A stretch of DNA of 64,000 nt from a virus: the IMG/VR virus record IMGVR_UViG_3300024259_002152, positions 124,001 through 188,000 of that record; one strand, given 5' to 3'. Each line of letters begins with the position of its first letter. Position 1 is the stretch's first letter. Position numbers and translations under genes: made by a program. Shown here piece after piece: positions 30,187 through 40,149 of this stretch. The notes under the pieces were generated by a model. It worked only from the letters and a program-made list of their open reading frames with translations. It ran no database searches and was not told the origin of the DNA.

Positions 30187-30851
30187 TAGAAAGAACGAAG
30201 AAACAATGGCATCGTTATTTTATAGAAGAAATTTCTAACATAGTTTGTGAGCACGTGCATTTAGGTAATGATGTTTTTGTTGAATGCGGAGTTAAGCAGG
30301 GGTCTTCATCTGTAAGAATGGCCCAGAGATTGAATATTGATGGTTATTTGTTTGACACCTGGCATGGTTTTCCTGATTTTTCTGATTTTGATTTTAATTC
30401 TGAAATAGATAGGGGCAAAATGAAACGTAGAGTGGAGATGGCTAATGATACCTACGATGATTGTATTCGCAATTTAACTAAAAAAGGAGTTATAAAATTC
30501 TGCACTTTAGTTAGAGGAGACATTCTAAAAACTGTTCCAGAATTTATTAAAGATCTAAATGATTTTGATATAGCGATGATGCATATAGATACCGATTTGT
30601 ATATGCCAGCTAAAATTTCATTAGAACAATTTTGGCCATATGTAAAAGATTCTGGGGTTGTATTTTTTCATGATTATGGAGATAAAAAATGGAGAGGGAT
30701 TAAGAGGGTTGTCGATAAATTAGTTGATATAGATAATAATTTATATTTTTATCAGTTTGATGAAGGCAAATTATTTTCAGCATGCGTCGTAAAGATTAAA
30801 AACGAAGAAAGTTTGAATATTTTTAACAAAATAAAATGTTTGGATAATTAA
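30183..30851 (+). CDS. TylF/macrocin O-methyltransferase-like enzyme
   Basis: 222 residues. VFVECGVKQGSSSVRMAQRL is the AdoMet-binding segment with the 'E.Gv..G.s...ma' form of TylF-type methyltransferases, followed by GYLFDTWHGFPDFSDFDF ('..fDtf.G.p......D') and MHIDTDLYMPAKISLEQFW ('.idtDlY.pt...le'). Transfers methyl groups to sugar hydroxyls in family members. It overlaps the upstream glycosyltransferase by 4 nt, so methylation of the glycan being built is a reasonable inference. Confidence 0.85.
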   Translation: MIERTKKQWHRYFIEEISNIVCEHVHLGNDVFVECGVKQGSSSVRMAQRLNIDGYLFDTWHGFPDFSDFDFNSEIDRGKMKRRVEMANDTYDDCIRNLTKKGVIKFCTLVRGDILKTVPEFIKDLNDFDIAMMHIDTDLYMPAKISLEQFWPYVKDSGVVFFHDYGDKKWRGIKRVVDKLVDIDNNLYFYQFDEGKLFSACVVKIKNEESLNIFNKIKCLDN

Positions 30852-30858
30852 GAAATAT

Positions 30859-31803
30859 ATGAAACTTCTTATAGTAATGAAAAAATTCAGTGGCGGACCT
30901 AAGATATTTAGACAAAGATTGTCTGATGTTCTTGAAAAAGAATCTAAAGAAATGGGAATAGAAATAGTTCATGATCCCAAGGGTAAGTTTGATATAGAAT
31001 TGGCATTTGTAAGAAATTTAATGCAACATAGAAAACCTGTGATTTTAAGAGTGGATGGATGCTATATAGGAGGAGGGTATGAAGGTAAAAATCATCTTTA
31101 CAAAGAGGCCGCTAAAAATGCCAAATTTGTAATTTATCAGTCTGAGTTTTCCCGTAGAATGTGCGAAAGTATATGGCGTATTCAGAGGCCAAATACTATT
31201 ATTCATAATGGGATTAATTTTGACGAATTAAAGGGAATAGAAAAAGATTCATCTATTCCAGGGGGTTCTTTTGTTGCTTCTGCTATATGGAGAAAGAATA
31301 AGAGACCAGTTTCTATGATTCAGGGTTTTATAGATGCAGGCATAAAAAATAATTTCTATATTATTGGAGACACGTACGGCATTCCAGATAAGTATCTTAA
31401 TAGATTTAGAAAACATAAAAATATTCATTTTTTAGGTCCTTGTGATTTTAATAGGTCCATTTCTATTTTTAAAGCATGTGATTATCAATTACATCTTTCT
31501 CAAATAGAGTCTTGTCCGAATGCTGTTATTGAGGGATTGGCTTGTGGGCTTAAGATTTTATATAGCAATTTACAGGGAACAAAAGAAATTGTACCGTCTG
31601 AAGATGGGGTAATGATCAAAACTGATAAGTGGAAATTTCAACCAACAGGTCTTGGTCAGCATGATAGAATAACGTCTGGATTAGTAGCTGATGGCATACG
31701 TAGACTAATGGCGTTACGAAGCGAGAAGAAAACATATCGTCCAGAAATAGATATTCACAATGTTGCTAAACAATATATAAAGGTGATAAAAGAGCATGCC
31801 TAA
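30859..31803 (+). CDS. Family 4 glycosyltransferase (GT-B)
   Basis: 314 residues. The N-terminal half includes ILRVDGCYIGGGYEGKN, VIYQSEFSRRMCE and TIIHNGINFDEL; the C-terminal half has VASAIWRKNKRPVSMIQGFI and SCPNAVIEGLACGLKILYSN, the GT4 donor-binding loop (E.l.cG.). Same subfamily as the protein at 39235, which shares the RVDG and NG motifs. It presumably uses a nucleotide sugar. The end overlaps the following GT2 gene by 8 nt. Confidence 0.85.
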   Translation: MKLLIVMKKFSGGPKIFRQRLSDVLEKESKEMGIEIVHDPKGKFDIELAFVRNLMQHRKPVILRVDGCYIGGGYEGKNHLYKEAAKNAKFVIYQSEFSRRMCESIWRIQRPNTIIHNGINFDELKGIEKDSSIPGGSFVASAIWRKNKRPVSMIQGFIDAGIKNNFYIIGDTYGIPDKYLNRFRKHKNIHFLGPCDFNRSISIFKACDYQLHLSQIESCPNAVIEGLACGLKILYSNLQGTKEIVPSEDGVMIKTDKWKFQPTGLGQHDRITSGLVADGIRRLMALRSEKKTYRPEIDIHNVAKQYIKVIKEHA

Positions 31804-32527
31804 AGTATCGGTAATAACGACCTTATATAACTACAGGGATTATATCGTTGATTGTATCGAATCATTTTTGACTCAGGATTTTAAAGATTCTGAAATGATT
31901 ATAGTCGATGATAATTCTACTGATAAACCCTACCCCAGTATTAAAAAATATATATCTGATAGAGTTAAGTATATCAAATTAGATAAAAATAAAGGATATT
32001 CTCATGCTAAAAATGTGGGTATAAAAGCTGCTGATTCTGATGTTCTTGTGATGCTAGATGCTGACGATATGAATGTGAAAAATGGTATATCATTGAGATA
32101 CCAGAAGATACAGGAGGGTTTTGATTTCGTTCATGGTCCAGTTCTGGATTTTACTGTAAAAAGAGGGGAGACAAGGACAAAAGAATCAAGATTGTGGCCC
32201 AAATGGAAAAAGAGCAAACAGAATGCTTCTTGTTATAAATTGGTTCATGCTCAGAGCGCCATGCTAAGAAAAGATATCCATAAGAAGATAGGGTTATACG
32301 ATGAGTCTTTAAGAAGTAAAAGTGATAGAGAAATGTTCGCTAGAATATTTTTTCATAATTTTAAGACAACTTATGTGGAAGATTATGTTAGTTTGTATCG
32401 TAGGCACAATAGGCAAATGCATAGATCTCCAGAAAAGTTAAGAATAAATAATAAGTTACAGAAACACGTCTTAGCATTAATAGAGAAAAGAAAAACTAAT
32501 TTATCAGGCGTTGAGATGTTAAAATAG
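31796..32527 (+). CDS. Family 2 glycosyltransferase (GT-A)
   Basis: 243 residues. VSVITTLYNYRDYIVDCIES is the GT2 N-terminal strand-helix; IIVDDNSTDKPY the first Asp pair; KGYSHAKNVGIKAADSDVLV and MLDADDMN the DxD site. MLRKDIHKKIGLYDESLRSK (acceptor-side loop, 'fr.el....G.yde.l....D') completes the family pattern. Cytoplasmic. Shares a transcript with the overlapping GT4 gene upstream. Confidence 0.9.
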   Translation: MPKVSVITTLYNYRDYIVDCIESFLTQDFKDSEMIIVDDNSTDKPYPSIKKYISDRVKYIKLDKNKGYSHAKNVGIKAADSDVLVMLDADDMNVKNGISLRYQKIQEGFDFVHGPVLDFTVKRGETRTKESRLWPKWKKSKQNASCYKLVHAQSAMLRKDIHKKIGLYDESLRSKSDREMFARIFFHNFKTTYVEDYVSLYRRHNRQMHRSPEKLRINNKLQKHVLALIEKRKTNLSGVEMLK

Positions 32528-32534
32528 GATAAAT

Positions 32535-32888
32535 ATGGATAAGCAGGGAAAAATATGGGGTTTTACTTCTGAGATATTTGGTAAGAATAACGTAGAAGTT
32601 TATAGGATAGTTGGGAACTCTAATTGTTATTGTTCTAAACATAAGCACAACCACAAATATAATATGTTTTTTATTGAGAGTGGGAAAATAAAAGTTGAAA
32701 GATGGAAAAACGATTATGATCTTATAGATGAGACGATTTTGCAAGAAGGTCAAACATGTGTGGTTCCTCCTGGAGAATATCATAGATTTTCTATTATTGA
32801 CAGTTGCGTGGTTTATGAATTTTATTGGGTGGAAATAGATTCTAAAGATATTGTTAGGGAAAATGTTGGAGGAATAGAAAGTGAATAA
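32535..32888 (+). CDS. Cupin-fold sugar-isomerase-like protein
   Basis: 117 residues. [20 protein letters not shown] gives the first cupin motif (H.H...n.fyv..G), and [18 protein letters not shown] the second (PG..H.f), so metal ligands His, His, Glu-like and His are present. The layout resembles small cupins such as D-lyxose or mannose-6-phosphate isomerase-like proteins. Just upstream of Gmd, it could help supply or check a mannose-type precursor, but the reaction is not shown. The next gene starts within its last codons. Confidence 0.75.
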   Translation: MDKQGKIWGFTSEIFGKNNVEVYRIVGNSNCYCSKHKHNHKYNMFFIESGKIKVERWKNDYDLIDETILQEGQTCVVPPGEYHRFSIIDSCVVYEFYWVEIDSKDIVRENVGGIESE

Positions 32889-33876
32889 AAAAGCATTTAT
32901 TACTGGTATTACTGGACAGGACGGTTCTTATTTGGCGGAGTTGTTATTAAATAAGGGGTATACGGTTTATGGTATTATTCGCCCTAGTTCTACTTTTAGT
33001 ACAGGGCGTATTGATCATATTGTAGGAAATGATAATTTAAGTTTGATATATGGAGATTTGACAGATGATGGAAAGTTATTTTCCATTTTAAGTGACATTA
33101 AACCAGATGAAGTTTATAACTTGGGTGCTCAAAGTCATGTCAGAGTTAGTTTTGATATGCCTGTGTATACTGTTGATACTGATGCCCTTGGAACATTGAG
33201 AGTCCTTGAAGCTGTGAGGTTAATGGACAATAAACCTAAGTTTTATCAGGCGTCTAGTAGCGAGATGTATGGCAACATAGTAGAAACTCCTCAAAATGAA
33301 AAAACTCCATTTTATCCAAGAAGTCCATATGGTTGTGCAAAAGTATATAGTTTTTGGCAAACAATTAATTATCGAGAAGCTTATTATATTTTTGCTTGTA
33401 ATGGTATATTATTTAATCATGAATCACCAAGAAGGGGGGAAACATTTGTTACTCGTAAAATAACCAGGGCAGCTACGAGAATAAAGTTAGGGTTGCAAAA
33501 AGATCTTTACCTGGGCAATCTTGACGCCAAACGCGACTGGGGTTTTGCAGGTGATTATGTTGAAGCAATGTGGCTGATGCTGCAGCAGGATGAGTCGGAT
33601 GACTATGTTGTAGCAACAGGAGAGACTCATTCTGTAAGGGAATTTTTGGACGAGGTGTTTGAATATCTTGATTTGGATTGGCAAGAATATGTAAAGATAG
33701 ATGAAAGATTTTATAGGCCTACAGAAGTCGATATATTATTGGGGGATCCTTCCAAAGCGAAAGATGTTTTAAAATGGGAACCCAAAGTTTCATTTAAGGA
33801 ATTGTCTAAAATGATGATAAATAGTGATATGAAATTAGCCAAAGAAGAAAAGTTATATAAGGATAATATCGCATAA
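32881..33876 (+). CDS. gmd: GDP-mannose 4,6-dehydratase
   Basis: 331 residues, normal length. [20 protein letters not shown] (GxxGxxG, NAD(P) binding), [32 protein letters not shown] and YGCAKVYSF (YxxxK) with [18 protein letters not shown] are all diagnostic of Gmd. It converts GDP-D-mannose to GDP-4-keto-6-deoxy-mannose, the first step of GDP-L-fucose synthesis. GTG start with GGAGG upstream. The next gene, one nucleotide overlapped, completes the pathway. One substitution: the usual YAVAK is YGCAK. Confidence 0.95.
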   Translation: MNKKAFITGITGQDGSYLAELLLNKGYTVYGIIRPSSTFSTGRIDHIVGNDNLSLIYGDLTDDGKLFSILSDIKPDEVYNLGAQSHVRVSFDMPVYTVDTDALGTLRVLEAVRLMDNKPKFYQASSSEMYGNIVETPQNEKTPFYPRSPYGCAKVYSFWQTINYREAYYIFACNGILFNHESPRRGETFVTRKITRAATRIKLGLQKDLYLGNLDAKRDWGFAGDYVEAMWLMLQQDESDDYVVATGETHSVREFLDEVFEYLDLDWQEYVKIDERFYRPTEVDILLGDPSKAKDVLKWEPKVSFKELSKMMINSDMKLAKEEKLYKDNIA

Positions 33877-34832
33877 TGAAAACTGGCTATTTTGATAATA
33901 AAAGAGTAGTTGTAACAGGAGGAAATGGTTTTCTGGGAAAATGTGTTGTAAGGAATATAAGGGATTATGCTCTTTCTGATGATAATATATTTACTGTTTC
34001 TAGTAAAGATTATGATTTAGTAAAAGAAGAAAATGTAATTCGAATGTATGAAGATTTACGTCCAGATGTTGTGATTCATTTAGCGGCTGAGGTTGGGGGC
34101 ATAGGAGCTAATATGGATAATCCTGGGCGGTTTTTTTATTCAAATATGGCAATGGGGCTACATTTGATAGAACAAGCTCGTTTGTTTAATTTGGAAAAGT
34201 TTGTGCAGATTGGCACTATATGTGCATATCCAAAGTTTGCTTCGATACCCTTTAGAGAGGAAGATCTTTGGGGTGGATATCCTGAGGAAACAAATGCTCC
34301 TTATGGAATAGCAAAAAAATCTCTTTTGACAATGTTGCAAGCATATCGAGATCAATATGGGTTAAATGGTATTTTTTTATTACCAGTTAATCTATATGGT
34401 CCAGGAGATAATTTTGATATCAATAGTAGTCATGTCATACCGGCTTTGATTAAAAAAATTGTTGAAGCTATCGATATTAATAAAAAATCAATTGAGTGTT
34501 GGGGAACAGGAGAAGCGTCAAGAGAATTTTTATATGTAGAAGATGCAGCAAGAGCAGTTGTCAAAGCAACTGAAAAATACAATGACCCGGAGCCTGTTAA
34601 TATCGGAGCTGGTTTCGAAATTACAATTAAAGATTTGGTGGAAAAAATAGCTAGGTTGTGTGGGTTTTCGGGCGATATTATATGGGACTTAAGTAAACCT
34701 GATGGTCAGCCTCGTAGATGTTTAAATGTGGATAAAGCAAAAAATTATTTTGATTTTCAGGCCGAGATAGAGTTTCAAGATGGATTGAAAAGAACAATAG
34801 ATTGGTATGTAAAGGAAAATAAAAAACAATGA
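33876..34832 (+). CDS. fcl: GDP-L-fucose synthase
   Basis: 318 residues, family-typical. [15 protein letters not shown] (GxxGxxG) at the N-terminus, [20 protein letters not shown] as in Fcl/Wca[21 protein letters not shown] (YxxxK) and LYGPGDNFD. It performs the 3,5-epimerisation and 4-reduction that turns the Gmd product into GDP-L-fucose. It follows gmd directly and its stop overlaps the next gene, so the two enzymes are co-made. GDP-fucose is probably used by the two fucosyltransferase-like proteins at 45576 and 46452. Confidence 0.94.
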   Translation: MKTGYFDNKRVVVTGGNGFLGKCVVRNIRDYALSDDNIFTVSSKDYDLVKEENVIRMYEDLRPDVVIHLAAEVGGIGANMDNPGRFFYSNMAMGLHLIEQARLFNLEKFVQIGTICAYPKFASIPFREEDLWGGYPEETNAPYGIAKKSLLTMLQAYRDQYGLNGIFLLPVNLYGPGDNFDINSSHVIPALIKKIVEAIDINKKSIECWGTGEASREFLYVEDAARAVVKATEKYNDPEPVNIGAGFEITIKDLVEKIARLCGFSGDIIWDLSKPDGQPRRCLNVDKAKNYFDFQAEIEFQDGLKRTIDWYVKENKKQ

Positions 34833-35584
34833 AAAAAGTTATTTTGATCCAAAGTCCAGCGTTTTTATTTGAAGTTGTCCCGATGTTTTATAAAGAAGCG
34901 AAGAAATTGGGCTTCTTTGATAAATTTTATGTGGTTACTGATTATAAAAAGCATGTTAATATGGGGGAAGATTTCAAATTGATAAAATTAGATAAGGATT
35001 TGCAATTTTCTTCTAATATTTTATATGCTTTAGACTTTGTGGAAGAAGATATTTTTACTTTGTGTTGCGAAGACCATATCTTCACTGATCAGAATGATGT
35101 AGATAAATGGAATAAACATTTTGATTATTTTCTTTCTTATCCAGAAATGGGGTTTTTGAGATTATCTAATACTAAGAAGAAAGTTCTCCCAGAGATAGGA
35201 TGTGAAAACGATGCCATATTCCCTATTTCAACAAAATATAGGTATTATATATCTTTGCAAGTAGCTTTTTGGAGGAAAGAGTATTTAAGATTAGCATTAC
35301 ATCCTGGATTAGATGCTGCTGATTTTGAAAGAAAAGGAGCTAAAAAGACTAGGAGAGGAGTTAGAGATAAAGGGACATCGATGAAATCTTATAGCGTTAA
35401 GAGTTGTGTAGCTCGTAGAACTAATTTTTATAAAGATGGCAAATACTACAGAAGGCAATTTGTAGATTATGCTTTGGACAATAATATGGAATTTAATATG
35501 GAGAAAAAAATAAAAAATAAGCAAGGTATTATGTCCTGTCAAGAATATATAGAAAGGTTCAAGAATAATGAACATACCTCCTGA
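34829..35584 (+). CDS. Unknown protein of the glycan cluster (possible glycosyltransferase)
   Basis: 251 residues. [20 protein letters not shown] begins with a Rossmann-like strand and helix. [20 protein letters not shown] contains an acidic CEDH where many GT-A enzymes have DxD, followed by [20 protein letters not shown]. The last third is basic. These features suggest a nucleotide-sugar enzyme, but I cannot name a family. It overlaps fcl by 4 nt and the following gene by 17 nt. Confidence 0.5.
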   Translation: MKKVILIQSPAFLFEVVPMFYKEAKKLGFFDKFYVVTDYKKHVNMGEDFKLIKLDKDLQFSSNILYALDFVEEDIFTLCCEDHIFTDQNDVDKWNKHFDYFLSYPEMGFLRLSNTKKKVLPEIGCENDAIFPISTKYRYYISLQVAFWRKEYLRLALHPGLDAADFERKGAKKTRRGVRDKGTSMKSYSVKSCVARRTNFYKDGKYYRRQFVDYALDNNMEFNMEKKIKNKQGIMSCQEYIERFKNNEHTS

Positions 35585-36569
35585 TAAGTATAAAAGACTC
35601 CTTGCGATAGATAATAAAAATCATATAGTATCTATTCCTAATAGGGTGATGAGAAAGCAGAGGTGGAAGAAAGAGCAGGATGAGAAATTGACACCTAATT
35701 CCATTTGCATAGTATGTAATTTTTCATATTATTACAAGGATAGGGGTTGGTCTGATAATATTGGAGCTATTTGTCATCCTTTTAGAGAGTATAATATTCC
35801 TACTGGTGATAAAAAATTACATTTATTCTCAGAGTCCGATCTCTGCGACAGTTTATGGATGCCAGAAATATCGTTATTGCAAGATAGGTCCAATTATGAA
35901 TATGATTTTTTCTGCTTCACTATAGATAGCAGTCAGGGGGTAAAATGTAAAGGAGCATATGCTCTTCCTTTAATAGTAGAAGTATCTCAAGAATTAAATA
36001 TGAGAGGTTTGATATTAGATTATTATCCTCGTTTTCCGAGACCTCGTTGCGATTCTGGTGGTAACTGGGATGTGCAAATTAGCGAGGTTCGTTCTTCTTT
36101 GAAGGGGCGTAGTAATATAGTCATAAAAAGGGGTTGGTTTGATCAAGTGAAAATCAGCAAATTAATGAATAAGTGTAAATTTGTTATTTTTCCCAATACA
36201 AGAGATGCTAGTCCTAGAACAATACCAGAGACACTATTAAGAGGTAAATCATTAATGATGAATAAAAATATCTTAGGTGGGTGGAAATATATTAATGATA
36301 CGAATGGAATGTTATATGATGGTGCTTTTTCTATGGAGGAATTGAAAAAGGATAGACAATATTATTACGATGAGATTAAAAGATCATTAATAGAAATGAG
36401 AAATAGGAAGTTTGATGCTAAATCTATTAAGAGTAATTATATGGAAAAATACGGGTTCATTAATACCACAAAAAGATTAGCGTCTATTATTAATAAAATA
36501 GAAGGTCATAAAAAATATAGAAATGTTGTTTATACCGATTTTAATAAATATTTGATGTCTATTTTATAA
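35568..36569 (+). CDS. GT-B-type glycosyltransferase-like protein
   Basis: 333 residues. The C-terminal half reads KFVIFPNTRDASPRTIPETL then LRGKSLMMNKNILGGWKYIN, the donor-binding region of GT4-like enzymes with PET in place of E-x7-E. The N-terminal half (SICIVCNFSYYYKDRGWSDN, EYDFFCFTIDSSQGVKCKGA) is Rossmann-like. Similarity to GT4 is partial, so the activity is inferred. Overlaps the previous gene by 17 nt. Confidence 0.6.
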   Translation: MNIPPDKYKRLLAIDNKNHIVSIPNRVMRKQRWKKEQDEKLTPNSICIVCNFSYYYKDRGWSDNIGAICHPFREYNIPTGDKKLHLFSESDLCDSLWMPEISLLQDRSNYEYDFFCFTIDSSQGVKCKGAYALPLIVEVSQELNMRGLILDYYPRFPRPRCDSGGNWDVQISEVRSSLKGRSNIVIKRGWFDQVKISKLMNKCKFVIFPNTRDASPRTIPETLLRGKSLMMNKNILGGWKYINDTNGMLYDGAFSMEELKKDRQYYYDEIKRSLIEMRNRKFDAKSIKSNYMEKYGFINTTKRLASIINKIEGHKKYRNVVYTDFNKYLMSIL

Positions 36570-36580
36570 GGATCAGAACA

Positions 36581-37078
36581 ATGGGAAAAGGTTTTTTAAT
36601 GTGCAATGAAATCCATGAATGGATTGAATCTAATCTTCCGAAAGGTAGTGCTATACTAGAATTAGGAAGCGGGAAGGGAACGGCAAGGATGGTTAAAAAT
36701 TATACCGTTTACTCTGTAGAGCATAGTCAGAAATGGATGAACAGATATGGATCTAATTATATTTATGCTCCTATAAAAAATGGATGGTATGATATAGGAG
36801 CCGTTAAGAGGGGCATACCAGAGCATTATGATTTATTATTAGTTGATGGTCCTCCTAGAAAAATAGATGGTGAAAAAATCGGCAGGATGCCTCTAGCTGA
36901 TCATCTGGATTTATTTGATACTGATGTAACTATTATCGTAGATGATTCGGATAGAGGAAGAGAGATGAAACTGTTGAAGCAGATGGTAGAGAAGATGGGT
37001 AGAGATTATAAAAATTATAGAGGTAGAGATCATAGGGGGAAGAGTACTATATTTGCAATTTTTGATAAGGTAGAATGA
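36581..37078 (+). CDS. Class I SAM-dependent methyltransferase-like protein
   Basis: 165 residues. SAILELGSGKGTARMV is AdoMet motif I; VYSVEHSQKWMNRYG contains the acidic residue at the end of strand 2 (E), and YDLLLVDGPPRKIDG the post-motif VDGPP found in FkbM/TylF-like small-molecule methyltransferases. The protein is shorter than full-length members. Substrate probably a sugar in the cluster. Overlaps the next gene by 4 nt. Confidence 0.75.
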   Translation: MGKGFLMCNEIHEWIESNLPKGSAILELGSGKGTARMVKNYTVYSVEHSQKWMNRYGSNYIYAPIKNGWYDIGAVKRGIPEHYDLLLVDGPPRKIDGEKIGRMPLADHLDLFDTDVTIIVDDSDRGREMKLLKQMVEKMGRDYKNYRGRDHRGKSTIFAIFDKVE

Positions 37079-37884
37079 TTATGGGATATGATTTATTATT
37101 TGAAGATTTAATTGATCTTTGTTCAAAGAAAATATTGGCTAAAGTTCCTAAATCTTCCGGCAATATAAAGGGAGCTTTTAATGGAGGGGATTATCTTGGA
37201 AGACCAGGGAAAGATATATTTTTTGCTTTACCTAAACTGAGCGAAAATCAATTTAATAGGGTGGTTGAGCAATTGAGTTTGCAATTTCCTCATGATCCAC
37301 CTAATAATCATGTGGGTTATGCTGGTTGCATTAGGTATATATATGGTCAGTTCGAAAAACAGGGAATATTACGTTCTGAAGAAGATCTTAAAAGGATGAG
37401 TGGAGAAGATATCGATTGGAATTTGCCTAGAAAATTTATGTATTCTTTAAGGGATAGATTTGAAGAACAAAAAAATTATTACGGGTTGTGCTTATTTTAT
37501 GAGATGGAAGCACATAGGTTGGGAGATGAGGCATTCCTTAATAACAATGCGGGCAAAAAAACTGAGATGGAATCATATTATCTCAAATCGGTGGAAAATG
37601 CTTATAAATGCAATAGTTTAAAGCAAATGTTCACTCCACAATTCTGGTGTTTTAAATATTATGCTCGAATAGGAGATCACGATAGGGCTTTGAAATATGT
37701 TTTAAAAACGTTAGAGCAAATGGAAAAACATTGCCCCAGTTCTAAACAGGGATACCTTGTTAAAGCAATGGAGTGTGCTGGATATATGATAAAAAATCAC
37801 CCCAAGAAATGGAAAGAAACATTATCATATTATAAAAAAAACGGAAAAAATGATTGCATAAGGAAAATGGTTAGAAAGTGTTAG
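37075..37884 (+). CDS. Unknown helical-repeat protein of the glycan cluster
   Basis: 269 residues. The second half is helical in TPR-like steps (YYLKSVENAYKCNSLKQMFT, YYARIGDHDRALKYVLKTLE), also found in glycosyltransferase-associated proteins; the first half contains LYGQF/FPHDPPNNHVGYAGC with conserved-looking aromatic and His residues. No catalytic motif known to me. Start ATG 37075 (ATGATTATG) overlaps the methyltransferase stop. It overlaps the next gene by 7 nt. Confidence 0.55.
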   Translation: MIMGYDLLFEDLIDLCSKKILAKVPKSSGNIKGAFNGGDYLGRPGKDIFFALPKLSENQFNRVVEQLSLQFPHDPPNNHVGYAGCIRYIYGQFEKQGILRSEEDLKRMSGEDIDWNLPRKFMYSLRDRFEEQKNYYGLCLFYEMEAHRLGDEAFLNNNAGKKTEMESYYLKSVENAYKCNSLKQMFTPQFWCFKYYARIGDHDRALKYVLKTLEQMEKHCPSSKQGYLVKAMECAGYMIKNHPKKWKETLSYYKKNGKNDCIRKMVRKC

Positions 37885-38555
37885 ATATTACAATTACTGC
37901 TACAGTGAGGCCCGATCTTTTTCATCAAACTCTTAAATCTTTTACTGATAAATTATTTATTAATAGGAAAGAATATAGGATTGTTGTGAATATAGATCCC
38001 ATAGGAGAAGATGTTGATCCTATGAGGATGGTAGAAGTGGCTAGGCAGTTTTTTGATAATGTTCTATTCAACATTCCTGATGAGCCTAATTTTGCTAAAG
38101 CCGTTAAGTGGTGTTGGGAAAATATAGAGTCAAAGTTCGTTTTTCATCTTGAAGACGATTGGGTCATTTGTAAAAAAGTAAATATTAATAGTATGATTGA
38201 GTTATTAAACGAAAATCAAACGTTATCTTCTTTAAGATTGTCTAGAAAGAGGCTAACTCCAGAATGTAATTTTTATGGATTTCGTATTAGGAAAAAAGTT
38301 GGTTTAAACCCGACACTATGGAGATCAGAAATTTTAAGGGACATATCTCAAGGAATGAATGATAGAGATAATCCAGAAAAACAATTAAAAACCTTATATA
38401 GAAAAAGAAAAGAAGATGGTTTTATGAGCGGGGTGTATTTTGAGAAAGATATAGTGGGTAAATATGTTAAAGACATAGGTGGTCGCTCATGGATGGAAAA
38501 TAGTAATCTTCATAAAAGAAAGGGTTCTAATTTTGTTACATGGGGTAGACTTTAA
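37878..38555 (+). CDS. GT-A-type glycosyltransferase-like protein, tandem copy 1
   Basis: 225 residues, GTG start. LDITITATVRPDLFHQTLKS opens a GT2-like fold; VNIDPIGEDVDP, NFAKAVKWCWENIESKFVFH, and HLEDDWVI (a DxD-like site, EDDW) follow. The C-terminal NPTLWRSEIL is an acceptor-side loop. It is a clear duplicate of the next gene (TATxRPxL, DPIGED, PNFAxAVKWCW shared). Likely transfers a sugar; donor unknown. Cytoplasmic. Confidence 0.8.
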   Translation: MLDITITATVRPDLFHQTLKSFTDKLFINRKEYRIVVNIDPIGEDVDPMRMVEVARQFFDNVLFNIPDEPNFAKAVKWCWENIESKFVFHLEDDWVICKKVNINSMIELLNENQTLSSLRLSRKRLTPECNFYGFRIRKKVGLNPTLWRSEILRDISQGMNDRDNPEKQLKTLYRKRKEDGFMSGVYFEKDIVGKYVKDIGGRSWMENSNLHKRKGSNFVTWGRL

Positions 38556-38557
38556 AA

Positions 38558-39232
38558 ATGTTAGACATTACAACCACGGCAACAATACGACCTAGCTTAT
38601 TATGTAAAACTTTGGAGTCTTTTACTAAAAATTTATTGGTTAATCAAAAAGATTATCGTTTAATTTTGAATGTAGATCCTATAGGCGAGGATATAGATCC
38701 TATGGAAGTAGTTAATGTAGGTAGGAGCTTCTTTGATAATGTAGTATATAATATATCTAATAAACCTAATTTTGCACAAGCAGTTAAATGGTGTTGGCAA
38801 ACAACTGATTCTGAATTAATTTTTCACATGGAGGACGATTGGACATTGTCCAGGAAAATACTAATTGATGATATGGTATCAACAATAAACAAAAATAATA
38901 ATATGATGTCATTAAGATTGCCCCAATTAAGTCTTAAAAAAGTAAATAAAGAAGATGAAAGAAATAATTTTATAAAACATCATAAGTTACTATTAAATCC
39001 GACTCTATTTAAGGGGGGTTTTATTAGAGATATGGCTAGTAAAATGAATATTTTGGACAATCCAGAAAAACAAATCCGAAGAAAGTTTAAATTATCGGAA
39101 AACAAATTTGCTGGAATATATTGTGGTCTTGGTAATGGAGAGTATATTAAACATACAGGAAGACAATGGCAAAAAAGAAGTAATTACCACAAAGTGAAGG
39201 GGTCTAACTTTATCACCTGGGAGAGAAGATAA
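38558..39232 (+). CDS. GT-A-type glycosyltransferase-like protein, tandem copy 2
   Basis: 224 residues, starts 2 nt after copy 1. LDITTTATIRPSLLCKTLES, NVDPIGEDIDP, NFAQAVKWCWQTTDSELIFH and HMEDDWTL match copy 1 residue for residue in the core, while the variable acceptor part differs (positions 130-200). This divergence suggests that each copy uses a different acceptor. Both end with a shared GSNF(V/I)TWxR. Confidence 0.8.
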   Translation: MLDITTTATIRPSLLCKTLESFTKNLLVNQKDYRLILNVDPIGEDIDPMEVVNVGRSFFDNVVYNISNKPNFAQAVKWCWQTTDSELIFHMEDDWTLSRKILIDDMVSTINKNNNMMSLRLPQLSLKKVNKEDERNNFIKHHKLLLNPTLFKGGFIRDMASKMNILDNPEKQIRRKFKLSENKFAGIYCGLGNGEYIKHTGRQWQKRSNYHKVKGSNFITWERR

Positions 39233-39234
39233 AT

Positions 39235-40149
39235 ATGAAAGTGTGTATTCCTGAACGTTTGAATGATCGAAGCGGGAAACATAAGTTTCTGAAAAGACTT
39301 GTAAAATGTTTTAATGATAATAACATAAAAATTGTTGATAATGATGCAGATATATTATTGCATATAGGCAGAAACATCAAAGGCATTAGTGCGAAAAAAA
39401 CTATCATGAGAGTAGATGGTTTAATTCTTAATAAATCCAAGCCATATGAAAAAAACAATAGAAAAATTGTTAAATACATTGATAGGAGTGATGCTCTAAT
39501 ATATCAGGGAGATTTTTGCAAAAATGCTTATCAAAAATTTTTGGGAGTCAATAAGAAATATACGTGTATTCAAAACGGAGCAGAACCTAATGATTTTTTA
39601 GATAGAGAGATAAAGAATTATTATTTTACTTATTGTCATTGGAGACCTCATAAAAGACTTAAAAATATATGTGACGGATTTATAAAGGCCTGTGAGAATG
39701 GATTAGATTCTATGTTGTTTGTTGCAGGGGACATAGATGGAGGAGGAATTGTTCGGCATCCTAATGTGAAATGGCTAAGGAAGATTTCTTCAGATGCTAT
39801 TAAAGAGTATCTAGCACATGCTATTTCTACTATTCATTTAGCATGGTTAGATTGGTGCCCTAATGCTATGGTGGAATCTATCGTGGCTGGATGCCCTATT
39901 GTATATTCTGATTCGGGAGGCTCTGCTGAAGTTGGCAGGTTCGGGGGGGTACCGATTAAAGATGTTCAATGGGATTATAAGCCTACTTTTCTTTATGATC
40001 CTCCACAGCTTGATTTAAAAGAAATTTCAGATGCTTTGTTTTATGTTAAAAATAATTCTGTAAAAACTGATGGAAGAGAATTAGATATCAAATATATAGC
40101 AAAACAGTATATCAAATTCTTTGAAGAGGTTTTGTCATGTCCGAGATAA
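39235..40149 (+). CDS. Family 4 glycosyltransferase (GT-B)
   Basis: 304 residues. TIMRVDGLILNKSKPYEKNN, ALIYQGDFCKNAYQKFLG and TCIQNGAEPNDF, and later CPNAMVESIVAGCPIVYSDS as the donor loop, parallel the enzyme at 30859 (same RVDG and NG motifs), so they are paralogues. The GT4 N-terminus is short, as if lacking the usual GG motif. The end overlaps the next gene by 13 nt. Confidence 0.85.
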   Translation: MKVCIPERLNDRSGKHKFLKRLVKCFNDNNIKIVDNDADILLHIGRNIKGISAKKTIMRVDGLILNKSKPYEKNNRKIVKYIDRSDALIYQGDFCKNAYQKFLGVNKKYTCIQNGAEPNDFLDREIKNYYFTYCHWRPHKRLKNICDGFIKACENGLDSMLFVAGDIDGGGIVRHPNVKWLRKISSDAIKEYLAHAISTIHLAWLDWCPNAMVESIVAGCPIVYSDSGGSAEVGRFGGVPIKDVQWDYKPTFLYDPPQLDLKEISDALFYVKNNSVKTDGRELDIKYIAKQYIKFFEEVLSCPR